NCBI GenBank assembly: GCA_013360445.1
Contig: JABWBP010000019.1
Span: forward strand, 33,418-97,417
Direction: 5' to 3'
Length of the DNA: 64,000 bases
Source: Calditrichaceae bacterium
GTDB taxonomy: Bacteria > Calditrichota > Calditrichia > RBG-13-44-9 > J075
How positions within the stretch are numbered: the first letter of the stretch is position 1; each line of letters opens with the position of its first letter. Below the pieces are notes generated by a model. That model ran no database searches, was not told the DNA's origin, and saw nothing but the letters and a program-made list of their open reading frames with translations. A program made the position numbers and the translations under genes. Shown in pieces: positions 44,701-52,942 of the stretch.

Positions 44701-46921
44701 CCCGGATGATTTTGACGGGGCGGTGTTAGTGGCGGCCTCGGTGCGCCCGGAGGACAACACCTTTCTCTACCACGCCGCGGCCATCGTTTCCACCGGCGGG
44801 GGCATCCTCAGCCACGCGGGATTGATCGCCGCCCAGTTCCATAAACCGGCGCTGATCATTTCCGGGGAGTGGCAGCAAGAGAGCGACGGAAACCCGATTT
44901 TGCGCTACCACACCTTAGAATACCGGGAAGAGGAGCGGGAGGCGCGGGGATTGCGGGTATGGATTCGGGAAGATTTGCGCGAGCGCGAGCACGTGCTGCG
45001 GGAAGGAGACCTGGTGGTGGTGGACGCCGGGGAGGGAACCATGCAAGTGTTAGGGCAGGATCGCGACGCTCTTTCCCTGCATGAAGGGTTCCGCCAATTC
45101 GCCAAAGCGAATCAGCTTTTATCCCGGGCGAGCGCGGGGCCGGAAATTCTCTCCTTCCGCGGGCGGCGCTTGCGGGCGCGCCACCAGATCGAAAAGATTC
45201 TGCTGCGCTTAGCCGATCCGGTGCTCACCTGCCATGCGGTCCGCGAACTGCTGGCAGGCGAGCGCCTGGCGCCCCGGGAGGGGAACCGGGATGAAATCGT
45301 TCACCTGTTAAGCCTGCTGTTGAACAATCCCCGGGTCGGGCCGGCGGCGCGGGAGCACCTGCTGCGCCTGACCGGGGAACTGGAGCGCCGTTACGGGGTG
45401 CGGCGCAAAAAAGCCCTGGCGCAGATTCCCGGTTCGCCGGATTTATGGGAAATTTTGATTTTGCGGCTGGATTTGCTGCGCTTGCAACGGGCGCGGCAGG
45501 GAGCAGCGGCGTCCCTGGCCGGGTGTGGAATTCCCGCGCCCTCCCCGGGAGATGAAGAGATTGCCGAAATCGACCGGATAGCCCGGATACGCCTAAAAGA
45601 AGTGCGCCGGGAAATCGCCGCGAAAATCTCGAATTTGCCGGAACGGGAGGGGGAAAACGCCCGCCGGCGCCATCTTTTGCGCCAAATAGGAAGAATCGAT
45701 GAATTGTTAGATACCCCCCCGGAAGCCAGAGAACCGTTTCAAGAGCAACACCGCCGCTTAGCCGCTTCCGACGCCGAAATCAGGAAAACCTTCGCGGGGC
45801 GCTACCTGCTTACTCCCGGGGAGTGCGGGCTGGAATTGTATCCCTTGATCGGCTGGAAAGCCGCCAATTTAGCGGAATTGGAGCGCCTGACCGGGCCGGG
45901 GCTGGTTCCCCCCTGGTTCGTGGTCGCGGACCACGCGTTTCGGGAAGTGCTCGATGCTTCCATCGGGCAGGCGCTTCCCGCGGGTGTGGAAGTTCCCGCG
46001 GGAGCCGCAACCCTGCGGGAAGCTATCGACGCGATCCTGGCCCGCCCGGAGCTGAGCAACGCCCAGAAATCCCTGCGCATTCGCGGTTTGTGGGAGCGGA
46101 TAAACCTGCCTGCTAAACTGGCCGAAGAAGTCGTTGCCGGGTATCGCCGGATCGGGGCGCTCAGCCGGGCGGAATCTCCCCCCGGTTCGGAAGATGATGA
46201 GGAACCGTTCGTGGCCATTCGCTCTTCCGCCCGGGAAGAAGACGCGGAGATCGCCGCCCGCGCCGGGGAATTCGAAACCTTCCTGTTCATCCGCGGGGAA
46301 GACGCTTTGCTCCAGCACCTGAAGCGCACCTGGAGCGGCCTGTGGACCGAGCGCGCCATCCACAACCGCGCGGTGTTAGGAAGCCGCTTAGAGCAGGCCG
46401 GGGGCGGGGTGATCGTGCAGCGGATCGTGTGCTCCCGGGTTTCCGGGGTGCTGCAAACCGTCAATTTTGCCGGGGGAGAATTGCGGGAAATGGTGATCAA
46501 CGCCGGCCTGGGGATGGGAGAGGGCATTGTTTCCGGCGCCGTGGAGGCCGACCAGATCACCGTTTCCAAAGAGGGCGACCTGGAAAACGGTCCCCTGCGC
46601 TTCAGTTACATCACCCGGGAAAAGCGCGAGCAGGTAATATTTAACCGGCGCGCCGGGCTGGGCACGGTTCGCAGCGAGACGCTCTACCATCAGCGGCTGC
46701 GCCCGGCGCTGGAGTACGTGGAATTGTGCGAGCTGGTTCGCGCGGCGGCAGGTTTGGAAGCGGCCTACGGCTATCCCCTGGATATCGAATTCGGCATCGA
46801 AACCTCCCGGCTGTGGATCTTGCAGGTTCGCCCGGTGGCTATCTTTCTCTCCGCCCTTCAGGAAACCCGGGAGCGGTTTCCGCTCTCCAACTTCAAAGGA
46901 GTTTCCCATGATCAAACGTGA
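41735..46921 (+). CDS. Giant dikinase-like protein, phosphohistidine domain before ATP-binding domain
   Basis: A 1728-residue protein. ATG 41735 follows GAGG at 6 bases; ATG 41654 is an alternative. Residues 1 to about 950 have no family I recognise. A swivelling phosphohistidine domain follows, with its catalytic His1027 in STGGGILSHAGLIAAQFHKP. The C-terminus (about 1365-1700) is a PPDK/PEP-synthase ATP-binding domain: YPLIGWKAANLAELERLTGP, FVAIRSSAREEDAEIAARAG, NAGLGMGEGIVSGAVEADQI, and LWILQVRPV. This order, with no PEP/pyruvate barrel, is the reverse of PEP synthase and the same as alpha-glucan water dikinases. It overlaps the malic enzyme gene by 14 bases, so translation is likely coupled. 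Residues about 171-192 are encoded by an in-frame AACCGGCAACC word repeat. The dikinase chemistry is likely; the acceptor substrate is unknown. Confidence 0.8.
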   Translation: MDSLQERTENPATIVEQREALARAVRSIASQFEVMMGRAEQVQADCDRLRQLLSDPPTASEMEVLQPLPPLLRKRSGAIAETLFALLEEIARGCATPWPPLAGMLAARNPQLIQRALKLTVELADSGSLEVDRPALRFLAERVEAENSSLIEPGNLDMIARVARHFSESPQGPATINNRQPATHNQQLSTGDFQPLTALYLHEAEGSIRRLAARLLDRGGETVPPDVARQLLGAEAQAFLAPYLAYTRANHLDLLYLAPLPGTPPPALPSLRRAEALCGETLLREALAELGWLRVNLGLRAQRYLGVSVSGSLPLMVSPAEAQLFEQCGETRRASEAFLFIAHGGLPGDAQEGAGDSDLVTRFRNYNLTHAAALADILDLAPLDREKVQRILSRMDRIVEDFSAIFAAHTDECAILPGLYRDLKEKILRELEKEPDHPQLSAELTRLVQMFEDPRSLGQVRTLHGLKRYLHQRGLRLGFRLVEASRAPNRTVDLALASPKKVLAIIKSIRYTDFENAAPAGGEGLTHIPYPVEVAVEGFSRQLFYGQESFPRLDVFCYGNEVHYYLSFRNHPAFLRIDYAPPLQGGMIDLEYFGVSNYELDTHPNRSLDFIRLFFQRLEFDIRVEGTRIHARYDKERALDLGNLCEKAEAIFRLAPYFMEIDWVIGSLKLEPEARRIVAENWAEAFSRWGVLPLRLLLTEDRQGIVETLQTGPLREQVIAWTGRGSYRDRFSIPPPGDFFAKIYAALDDLGLDILPAIEEESRHLLGQHRLERRLLSPLHEALGRGEIIECPEGFRRASPEVFQRDHEVERFAEILAAGDETLASAALLARLIAPLERTLKFHTTGSVEGLEVQAARLPLRGETIGLFVLRGPKGIIRLALFSRGEVLFRRREDPLTGRVDPSFPWRSNGSCDAVEMASLLRGNNYSVPAQRLSAADLLEEVQRIRDSLRGAKPLRRPAPLPGERILSGLRASPGQAVGRALFRTAGRIPDDFDGAVLVAASVRPEDNTFLYHAAAIVSTGGGILSHAGLIAAQFHKPALIISGEWQQESDGNPILRYHTLEYREEEREARGLRVWIREDLREREHVLREGDLVVVDAGEGTMQVLGQDRDALSLHEGFRQFAKANQLLSRASAGPEILSFRGRRLRARHQIEKILLRLADPVLTCHAVRELLAGERLAPREGNRDEIVHLLSLLLNNPRVGPAAREHLLRLTGELERRYGVRRKKALAQIPGSPDLWEILILRLDLLRLQRARQGAAASLAGCGIPAPSPGDEEIAEIDRIARIRLKEVRREIAAKISNLPEREGENARRRHLLRQIGRIDELLDTPPEAREPFQEQHRRLAASDAEIRKTFAGRYLLTPGECGLELYPLIGWKAANLAELERLTGPGLVPPWFVVADHAFREVLDASIGQALPAGVEVPAGAATLREAIDAILARPELSNAQKSLRIRGLWERINLPAKLAEEVVAGYRRIGALSRAESPPGSEDDEEPFVAIRSSAREEDAEIAARAGEFETFLFIRGEDALLQHLKRTWSGLWTERAIHNRAVLGSRLEQAGGGVIVQRIVCSRVSGVLQTVNFAGGELREMVINAGLGMGEGIVSGAVEADQITVSKEGDLENGPLRFSYITREKREQVIFNRRAGLGTVRSETLYHQRLRPALEYVELCELVRAAAGLEAAYGYPLDIEFGIETSRLWILQVRPVAIFLSALQETRERFPLSNFKGVSHDQT

Positions 46922-49163
46922 AGACGCCCTGGAATACCATCGCGCCGGGCGGCCCGGCAAAATCGAGTTGCGGGAAACCAAACCCTGCCTCACGCCCCGG
47001 GAAATGCGCCTGGCCTACCTGCCCGGGGCGGCTTACCCTTCCGCGGAAATTGCCAAAGACCCCGGGGCAATTTTTCACTACACCGCGCGCGGCAACCTGG
47101 TGGGGGTGATTACCAACGGCACCGCGGTGCCGGGACTCGGCAAGGTAGGGCCGGCCGCCGCCAAGCCCATGCAGGAAGGGGTGGCGATGATGTTCAAACG
47201 CTTAGCCGACATCAATGTGTTCGACCTGGAGCTGGATACCGGCGACCCGGAACGTTTTGCGGAAACAGTGCAACTACTGGAGCCAACCTTCGGCGGGATC
47301 AATCTGAAGGACATCCAGGCTCCCGAAGGATTGGCCATTTACGAGCGCCTGCGCCGGAGCCTGAAAATCCCGGTCTTCCACGAAAATCTTTACAGCACTG
47401 CGGTGGTGGCGGTGGCGGCGTTGATCAACGCCCTGGATCTGGTAGAAAAGGGCGTGGCGGAAATCCGGGTGGTGCTATGCGGCGCGGGAACCGTGGGAAT
47501 CGGCTGCGCCCGGCTGCTGCTGCGCTTAGGGGTGCAGCGGGAAAACCTGCTCGTTTATGACGTCAAGGGGTTGCTGCACCCGGGGCGGCAGGATTTGTTC
47601 GACGAGCAGCGGGAATTTGCCCGCGCCCACCCGGCCCGGGAGCTTCACGAGGGCGTCAAGGGAGCGGACGTGTTGATGGGCGCCTCCGCCGGGGGAGTGT
47701 TCAACCTGGAGATGATCCGCTCCATGAGCCGCTTTCCGGTGGTGCTGGCGCTGGCCACCCCGGAGCCGGAAATCGCTTACGAAGACGCCCGCAGCGCCCG
47801 CCAGGACGTGATTGTGGCTACCAGCGAGGGGCTGCAACCCAACGCCATCACCGACCTGCTCAGCTTTCCCTATATATTTCGCGGCGCACTGGACGTGCAG
47901 GCCACCGGCATTACCGAAGGCATGCTGTTAGCGGCTGCCCGCGCCTTAGCCGAATTAGCCCGCGAAGAAGTCCCCGAAGAGGTGGAGCGGGCGTACGGCA
48001 ACGAGCATTTCAGCTTTGGGCCGGAATATTTGCTGCCCAAGCCGATCGATCCCCGTATCCTGGTGTGGGAATCCGCCGCGGTGGCCCGGCAGGCCATGGA
48101 CGAAGGGGTTGCCGCGCTTTCGATTGATATGGAAACTTACCAGGAGAGCCTCGCGGTTCGCCTGGGCGCCGGGCGGGAAATCCTCCGCAGCCTGATGCTG
48201 CGCGCCCGCCAGGAACCGCTGCGGGTCGTTTTTTCCGAGGGAAGCGGGGAGACCATCCTGCGCGCCAGCAGCATTTTGTTAGAAGAGGGGATCGCCACAC
48301 CGATTTTGCTTGGCCGGGAGGAAGAAATCCGGGAGGTGATCGACCGCTTAGGGTTGGATTTGGGCGGGGCCGCCATCGTCGATCCGGCCCGCAGCCCGCG
48401 TTTCGAAGCCTACGCGGAGGAGTACTTCCGCATGCGCCGCCGCCGGGGAGTCATCCGCGCCGCGGCCGCCCACCGCCTGCGCCAGCGCGATTACTTTGCC
48501 GCCATGATGGTGCACAGCGGGGACGCAGATATGATGATCACCGGCTTTTCCGCCCATTACGTGGATACCTTGCGCACCATTATCGAGGTCATCGGCCCGG
48601 CCCCGGGCATCCGGCGCATCGCCAGCCACCACCTGGTGCTGCTGCCCAAGGACGTGGTGGTTCTGGCCGACTGCGCGGTGAATATCGACCCCGGGGCGGA
48701 GGATCTGGCGGAAATCGCCCTGTTAGCCGCAAGGATGAGCCGCTCCCTGGGCCTGGAACCGCGGTTGGCGATGCTCTCGTTCGCCAACTTCGGCAGCGTG
48801 GACCATCCCTTTGCCCAAAAAGTGCGCCGGGCTACGGAAATTGCCCGGCAACGCTCCCCGGAACTGCTGATCGAGGGAGAAATGCAGCTCCTCACCGCGC
48901 GCGACAGCTCGGTGCGCAATGAATACTTCCCCTTTGCCGCCCTGGAAAAAAATGCTAACGTGCTCATTTTCCCGGATCTTCAATCCGGCAACCTGACCAT
49001 GCACTCCCTGCAATGCATGGGCGAGGCCATCGCCATCGGCCCGGTGCTGATGGGAACCCGCCTGCCCGCCCACCTGCTGCAATACGGCGCCACGGTGGAA
49101 GAAATCGTCAACCTGACCACCATCGCCGTGGTAGAAGCGGCGGCGCTGCGCCGGGGAGAATGA
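46908..49163 (+). CDS. maeB: NADP-dependent malic enzyme fused to phosphotransacetylase-like domain
   Basis: A 751-residue MaeB-type enzyme converting malate to pyruvate and CO2 with reduction of NAD(P). The malic domain shows VITNGTAVPGLGKVGPAAAK, then NLKDIQAPE with metal-binding acids and a Rossmann fold VVLCGAGTVGIGCARLLLRL. Residues about 430-745 form a phosphate acetyltransferase-like domain (RVVFSEGSGETILRASSILL onward), usually regulatory in MaeB. The ATG lies inside the end of the dikinase gene after AAAGGAG, which implies translational coupling. Pyruvate made here could feed gluconeogenesis or the dikinase. Catalytic activity of the C-terminal domain is not assumed. Confidence 0.92.
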   Translation: MIKREDALEYHRAGRPGKIELRETKPCLTPREMRLAYLPGAAYPSAEIAKDPGAIFHYTARGNLVGVITNGTAVPGLGKVGPAAAKPMQEGVAMMFKRLADINVFDLELDTGDPERFAETVQLLEPTFGGINLKDIQAPEGLAIYERLRRSLKIPVFHENLYSTAVVAVAALINALDLVEKGVAEIRVVLCGAGTVGIGCARLLLRLGVQRENLLVYDVKGLLHPGRQDLFDEQREFARAHPARELHEGVKGADVLMGASAGGVFNLEMIRSMSRFPVVLALATPEPEIAYEDARSARQDVIVATSEGLQPNAITDLLSFPYIFRGALDVQATGITEGMLLAAARALAELAREEVPEEVERAYGNEHFSFGPEYLLPKPIDPRILVWESAAVARQAMDEGVAALSIDMETYQESLAVRLGAGREILRSLMLRARQEPLRVVFSEGSGETILRASSILLEEGIATPILLGREEEIREVIDRLGLDLGGAAIVDPARSPRFEAYAEEYFRMRRRRGVIRAAAAHRLRQRDYFAAMMVHSGDADMMITGFSAHYVDTLRTIIEVIGPAPGIRRIASHHLVLLPKDVVVLADCAVNIDPGAEDLAEIALLAARMSRSLGLEPRLAMLSFANFGSVDHPFAQKVRRATEIARQRSPELLIEGEMQLLTARDSSVRNEYFPFAALEKNANVLIFPDLQSGNLTMHSLQCMGEAIAIGPVLMGTRLPAHLLQYGATVEEIVNLTTIAVVEAAALRRGE

Positions 49164-49189
49164 GGTTTGTTGACCCATCGGAAATCCCC

Positions 49190-49240
49190 ACTCGTCAATC
49201 GCCAATCGTAAACAAATTTCCCGATCGGCGATTGGCGAGT
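49190..49240. repeat. Hairpin repeat of CAATCGCCAATCG words
   Basis: ACTCGTCAATCGCCAATCG (49190-49208) and CGATCGGCGATTGGCGAGT (49222-49240) form 19-bp inverted arms with two mismatches. The words are shared with the nrf operon hairpin at 37343-37411. It follows the maeB stop by 27 bases and could act as its transcript end, although no T run follows. Confidence 0.7.
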
Positions 49241-49413
49241 TCGCGAACCCTCCTTCCGCTTTTTCCTGCCAAACTGTGCTGTTCCCCCTGAGACACATTT
49301 GTTACATATCTTTGACGCTCCCATGACAACCCCGGGCGTCTAAGTAAGTAAAGAGAAGCAGTATTTTGAAAGCCCGGAAAATTTGCCAGCGCGCCCGGGC
49401 AGCCTGGAACTTA

Positions 49414-49507
49414 AGGGAGCCAGAAAAAAATAATGTACCCAACTGAGCGCACAGAGTTATTGAAACACATTAGCGTTCAGTGGTACAATAAAAAGGGCGA
49501 AAGCCCT
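49414..49507 (-). repeat. 94-bp dispersed repeat, copy B
   Basis: This is the reverse complement of copy A at 33448-33541 with one mismatch. Inverted arms GTACCCAACTGAGCGC (49435-49450) and GCGTTCAGTGGTAC (49473-49486) lie inside it. Its right edge abuts the remaining coding sequence of a sorting-domain protein, whose start codon and signal-peptide beginning are missing. Confidence 0.85.
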
Positions 49508-49508
49508 C

Positions 49509-49880
49509 ACAACCCTGCTCATTAAATTATTTGCCGGCGCGACCTTCTTGACCGGCGTCGGATGGGCCGCGCAAAATCAGATCTTTTCTGCAGCGGATCA
49601 TTCCCTGCCGGCGTTGCAGCAGAACCAGCCCAATCCCTTCAAGTACTCCACCCGGATCGAATACCAATTGCCCGGGACGAACCAGGTAATCCTGAAGATT
49701 TATAATATTCTGGGACAGGAGATCAAAACCCTGGTCAATGAAATTCAAAACGAAGGGATTTACACCGTTGAATGGGACGGCACCGACTGGCAGGGATCGG
49801 AGGTCGCCGGGGGAATCTATTTCTGCCGCCTGCACACCGGCGACCTGGTGCAAACCCGGCGCATCATCCTGCTCAAATAA
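49509..49880 (+). pseudogene. 5'-truncated gene for a T9SS sorting-domain protein
   Basis: In-frame codons from 49509 read TLLIKLFAGATFLTGVGWAA, which looks like a signal peptide lacking its first residues. No ATG precedes them; a TTG at 49548 is the first usable start. The rest is a type IX secretion sorting domain: NQPNPFKYSTRIEYQLPG, VILKIYNILGQEIKTLVN, GGIYFCRLHTGDLVQTRRII. It is only a sorting module, so either the passenger was lost or this is a mini-protein. The 94-bp repeat directly upstream has probably replaced the 5' end. Confidence 0.7.
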
Positions 49881-49956
49881 TTCCCGGGTTCAAGGTCTAA
49901 CACTTTGCTATCCACCCCAATTCCCAAACCTCATTAACGCCCTCCTCCTGTAAAGC

Positions 49957-49990
49957 GAAAACCGCCGGGCAGCAAAGCCTGGCGGTTTTC
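49957..49990 (+). terminator. Strong hairpin terminator
   Basis: GAAAACCGCCGGGC (49957-49970), loop AGCAAA, GCCTGGCGGTTTTC (49977-49990): a 14-bp stem with one wobble pair. The stem has T-rich and A-rich outer edges on both strands, so it can end transcripts from either side. It separates the truncated sorting-domain gene from the sigma factor gene. Confidence 0.75.
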
Positions 49991-50049
49991 ATTTGCATTT
50001 CCGGCAAAATGTAAACAATTTCCGCCGGTAAAAAAGGTAGAATGAGGCC

Positions 50050-50616
50050 ATGGTAAACCCACAACTCGAACATATCTGGAAGGAGTTCAGCGCCAGGTTG
50101 AAAAGCTATATTGCCGGGCGGGTAAATGATGACATGCTGGCGGAGGACCTTCTACAGGAGGTTTTTCTGAAAATTCATAAAAACCTGGAAAACCTCAAAG
50201 ATGCCGGCAAGCTGCAAAGCTGGATCTACCAGATTACCCGGAATACGATCACCGATCATTACCGGCAGCGGCGGATTCATCACGAACTTTCCGAGGACCT
50301 GCCGGACGCCGGGGAAGAAGCATCATCGGAGAGCGCGGAGCAGCGGTTGGCGCGCAGCCTGAAGGGGATGGTTAAATTATTGCCCTCTCCCTATCGCGAA
50401 GCGCTGTGGCTGACGGATTACCGGGGGATGACCCAGGTAGAATTGGCTAAAAAATCAGGGATTTCCGTTTCGGGGGCCAAATCGCGGGTGCAGCGGGCGC
50501 GGGCCATGCTGAAAGATCTGTTTTTCCAGTGCTGCCATTTCGAGTTCGACCGCCGCGGAACCGTTATCGACTATCACCCCATATCGTGCTGCCGCTGCGC
50601 CGAACGGCAGTGTTAA
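50050..50616 (+). CDS. SigZ-like ECF sigma factor with cysteine-rich tail
   Basis: A 188-residue extracytoplasmic-function-type sigma factor. Region 2 includes NDDMLAEDLLQEVFLKIHKN and LQSWIYQITRNTITDHYRQR; region 4 includes LPSPYREALWLTDYRGMTQV and KKSGISVSGAKSRVQRARAM. The C-terminus, FFQCCHFEFDRRGTVIDYHP followed by ISCCRCAERQC, resembles SigZ and is rich in cysteine, so it may bind metal or respond to redox state. No anti-sigma gene is next to it. It converges with the ADP-forming acyl-CoA synthetase gene, 11 bases apart. Confidence 0.88.
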   Translation: MVNPQLEHIWKEFSARLKSYIAGRVNDDMLAEDLLQEVFLKIHKNLENLKDAGKLQSWIYQITRNTITDHYRQRRIHHELSEDLPDAGEEASSESAEQRLARSLKGMVKLLPSPYREALWLTDYRGMTQVELAKKSGISVSGAKSRVQRARAMLKDLFFQCCHFEFDRRGTVIDYHPISCCRCAERQC

Positions 50617-50627
50617 GGGAGCGGTTT

Positions 50628-52736
50628 CTAAGCGATGACGATGCGGGCATCCACGATTTTGCACTGCTCCGGCTTCTCGCTGACGATAAAGGGGTTGATG
50701 TCCAGTTCTTTGATCATCTCGAAATCGCTGCTGAGCTGGGAGAGCCGCTGCAAATTTTCGATGATAAAGCCGATGTTCACCGGTTTCTCACCCCGCACCC
50801 CTTTGAGCAGGGGGGAATTGCGCAGGGAGTTGATCATCTCCAGCGCATCCACGTCGGTTAGCGGGGCGATGCGGAAACTGACGTCGCGCAGCACCTCCAC
50901 GTAGATGCCTCCTAATCCGAACATGATCACCGGGCCGCACTTGGCGTCGTAGCTCATTCCTAACACCGTTTCCTTGCCCTCTTTGACCATCTCCTGCACC
51001 ACGAACCCATCGATCTGCGCCGACGGAAAACGCATTTTTACGTTGGCGAGAATTTCCCGCCAGGCTTCCCGGATTTCCGCTTCGGTGCGCAAATCCACTT
51101 TCACCCCCCCGACGTCGGATTTATGGGTGATATCCTTCGAGAGCAGTTTCATCACTACCGGGCGATTCAACTGCCGGGCAAAGGCAATCGCGCCCTCCGC
51201 ATTATGCACGGTACAGCATTCCGCTAATTGAAACCCGTAGGCTTTCAGCACGTCGCGCACCTCGTCGCTGGAAAGCATGCTGCGGCCCTCCTGCCGGGCC
51301 TTGAGGAGAATCTGCTTCACCGTCTCTTTCTGTACCTCGAAGGTGCGGATTTGCCCCTTCTTTTTCTGCTGGAACTGGCGGTATTCTTTCATGGCCGCCA
51401 GCGCCCGCACCGCGGTTTCGGGAAAGCGGTACACCGGGATTTTATGTTTTTCCAGCTCCTCCACCCCGCTCAGCACTCCTTCATGGCCCATCAAACAGGT
51501 GACCACGGTTTTGTTAGGGAATTTGCTGATCACCCCGGCGATTTTGTACGCCACGTCGATAGATTTGACCAGGACCGGGGTCACAAATATCACCAGCACC
51601 GAGTCCACATTTTTATCCTGCAACAGAATTTCCAGCGCCGCCCCGTAGCTCTCCTGGTCGGCGGTGGCGATCATGTCCACCGGGTTGTTCACGCTGGCCT
51701 CTTCCGGCAACATTTCCCGCAGGCGGCGCTGGGTTTCCCGGCTGAATTCTGCCACGGTCAATCCCTGGGCTATCAGGGCGTCGGTGGCTAAAATGGCCGG
51801 GCCGCCGGCGTTGCTCAACACCGCTACCCGGTCGCCCTTGGGAAGCGGCTGGTGGGCAAAGGCCATCGCCAGGGTGAACATTTCCTCGATAGAGGCCACC
51901 CGCAGCACCCCGGCCTGGTGAAACATGGCGTCGATAGCGACCTCCGAATCCGCCAGCGCGCCGGTGTGGGAGGCTGCGGCCAGCGCCCCGGCGCGGGTTT
52001 TCCCGGCCTTCACCACGATCACCGGCTTCTCTTTGGTAATGCGCCGGCAAATCTGGAAAAAGCGCCGGGGATTGCCCAAGTTTTCCAGGTACATCAGCAT
52101 TACCCGGGTATTGGGATCGGTGTAATAATATTCTAACAGATCGTTGCCGGAAATATCCGCCTTGTTGCCCATGCTGGCGAACATGGAAAGCCCTAATTGC
52201 AGATGCCGGGCTAACTCTAACACCACCGCGCCTAACGCCCCGCTCTGGGAAATGAAAGCGATATTGCCCGGCAGCGGCTCCGCAGGGGCAAAAGTGGCGC
52301 TCAGGCGCACGTCCGGGGCGGTGTTGAACACCCCCATGCAGTTGGGGCCGATCATGCGCATGTGGTACTGCCGGATTTTTTCCACTAATTTCTTTTCCCG
52401 CTTGATGCCCTCCCCGCCGATCTCCCGGAAGCCGGCGGAGATCACGATAATTCCCTTCACCCCTTTTTGCCCGCATTCATCCACCACCTCTAACACGTAT
52501 TCCTTGGGCACCAGGATAATGGCCAGGTCGATAGGCTCGGGAATGTCCAGCACGGATTTGTAGCTCTTCAAGCTGTACACGTAGGGAGATTTCTGGTTCA
52601 CCGGAAAGATGATGCCTTCGAATCCGAAGCTGATCAGGTTGTGAATGATCTTGTGCCCCAGGGAGCCCCGTTTGGTGGAAGCTCCGATCACGGCGATGGT
52701 TTTCGGTTTGAATATGGCGTCTAAAATGTGCGGCAT
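50628..52736 (-). CDS. ADP-forming acyl-CoA synthetase (acetate-CoA ligase type)
   Basis: A 702-residue fused enzyme that makes ATP from ADP and acyl-CoA, or the reverse. The CoA-binding domain begins PKTIAVIGASTKRGSLGHKI. The phosphohistidine of the alpha part is in AAASHTGALAD, and the beta ATP-grasp part carries MKLLSKDITHKSDVGGVKVD and VIMFGLGGIYVEVLRDVSFR. It combines the alpha and beta subunits on one chain. In anaerobes or fermenters this gives substrate-level ATP from acetyl-CoA or branched acyl-CoAs. Acyl specificity is unknown, but the nearby IcmF makes branched or straight C4 acyl-CoAs a fair candidate. Confidence 0.92.
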   Translation of the reverse strand: MPHILDAIFKPKTIAVIGASTKRGSLGHKIIHNLISFGFEGIIFPVNQKSPYVYSLKSYKSVLDIPEPIDLAIILVPKEYVLEVVDECGQKGVKGIIVISAGFREIGGEGIKREKKLVEKIRQYHMRMIGPNCMGVFNTAPDVRLSATFAPAEPLPGNIAFISQSGALGAVVLELARHLQLGLSMFASMGNKADISGNDLLEYYYTDPNTRVMLMYLENLGNPRRFFQICRRITKEKPVIVVKAGKTRAGALAAASHTGALADSEVAIDAMFHQAGVLRVASIEEMFTLAMAFAHQPLPKGDRVAVLSNAGGPAILATDALIAQGLTVAEFSRETQRRLREMLPEEASVNNPVDMIATADQESYGAALEILLQDKNVDSVLVIFVTPVLVKSIDVAYKIAGVISKFPNKTVVTCLMGHEGVLSGVEELEKHKIPVYRFPETAVRALAAMKEYRQFQQKKKGQIRTFEVQKETVKQILLKARQEGRSMLSSDEVRDVLKAYGFQLAECCTVHNAEGAIAFARQLNRPVVMKLLSKDITHKSDVGGVKVDLRTEAEIREAWREILANVKMRFPSAQIDGFVVQEMVKEGKETVLGMSYDAKCGPVIMFGLGGIYVEVLRDVSFRIAPLTDVDALEMINSLRNSPLLKGVRGEKPVNIGFIIENLQRLSQLSSDFEMIKELDINPFIVSEKPEQCKIVDARIVIA

Positions 52737-52770
52737 GTGGCGCTGCTCCTGTGGTTTTTCGATTTAATCA

Positions 52771-52852
52771 GTGTTCCGGTGTTCATGTGTTATAGTGTTT
52801 TGGTAATCCCACCCGAACACCTTAACACACGAACACTTGAACACATAAACAC
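52771..52852. repeat. Hairpin repeat of GTGTTC/GAACAC words
   Basis: The left side repeats GTGTTC-type words (GTGTTCCGGTGTTCATGTGT), the right side their complements (GAACACTTGAACACATAAAC). The two halves can pair imperfectly. Shorter GTGTTCA runs occur again near 53655-53680 and 55140-55160. It lies directly upstream of the acyl-CoA synthetase gene. Confidence 0.6.
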
Positions 52853-52942
52853 GTTTTTTAGAAAATTTGCAACCCAGGAGGGCTAAAAACAATGACGCCG
52901 GTTAGCTCAAAACATGATTTTCGTCAGGTTGGTGGGGGAAAA

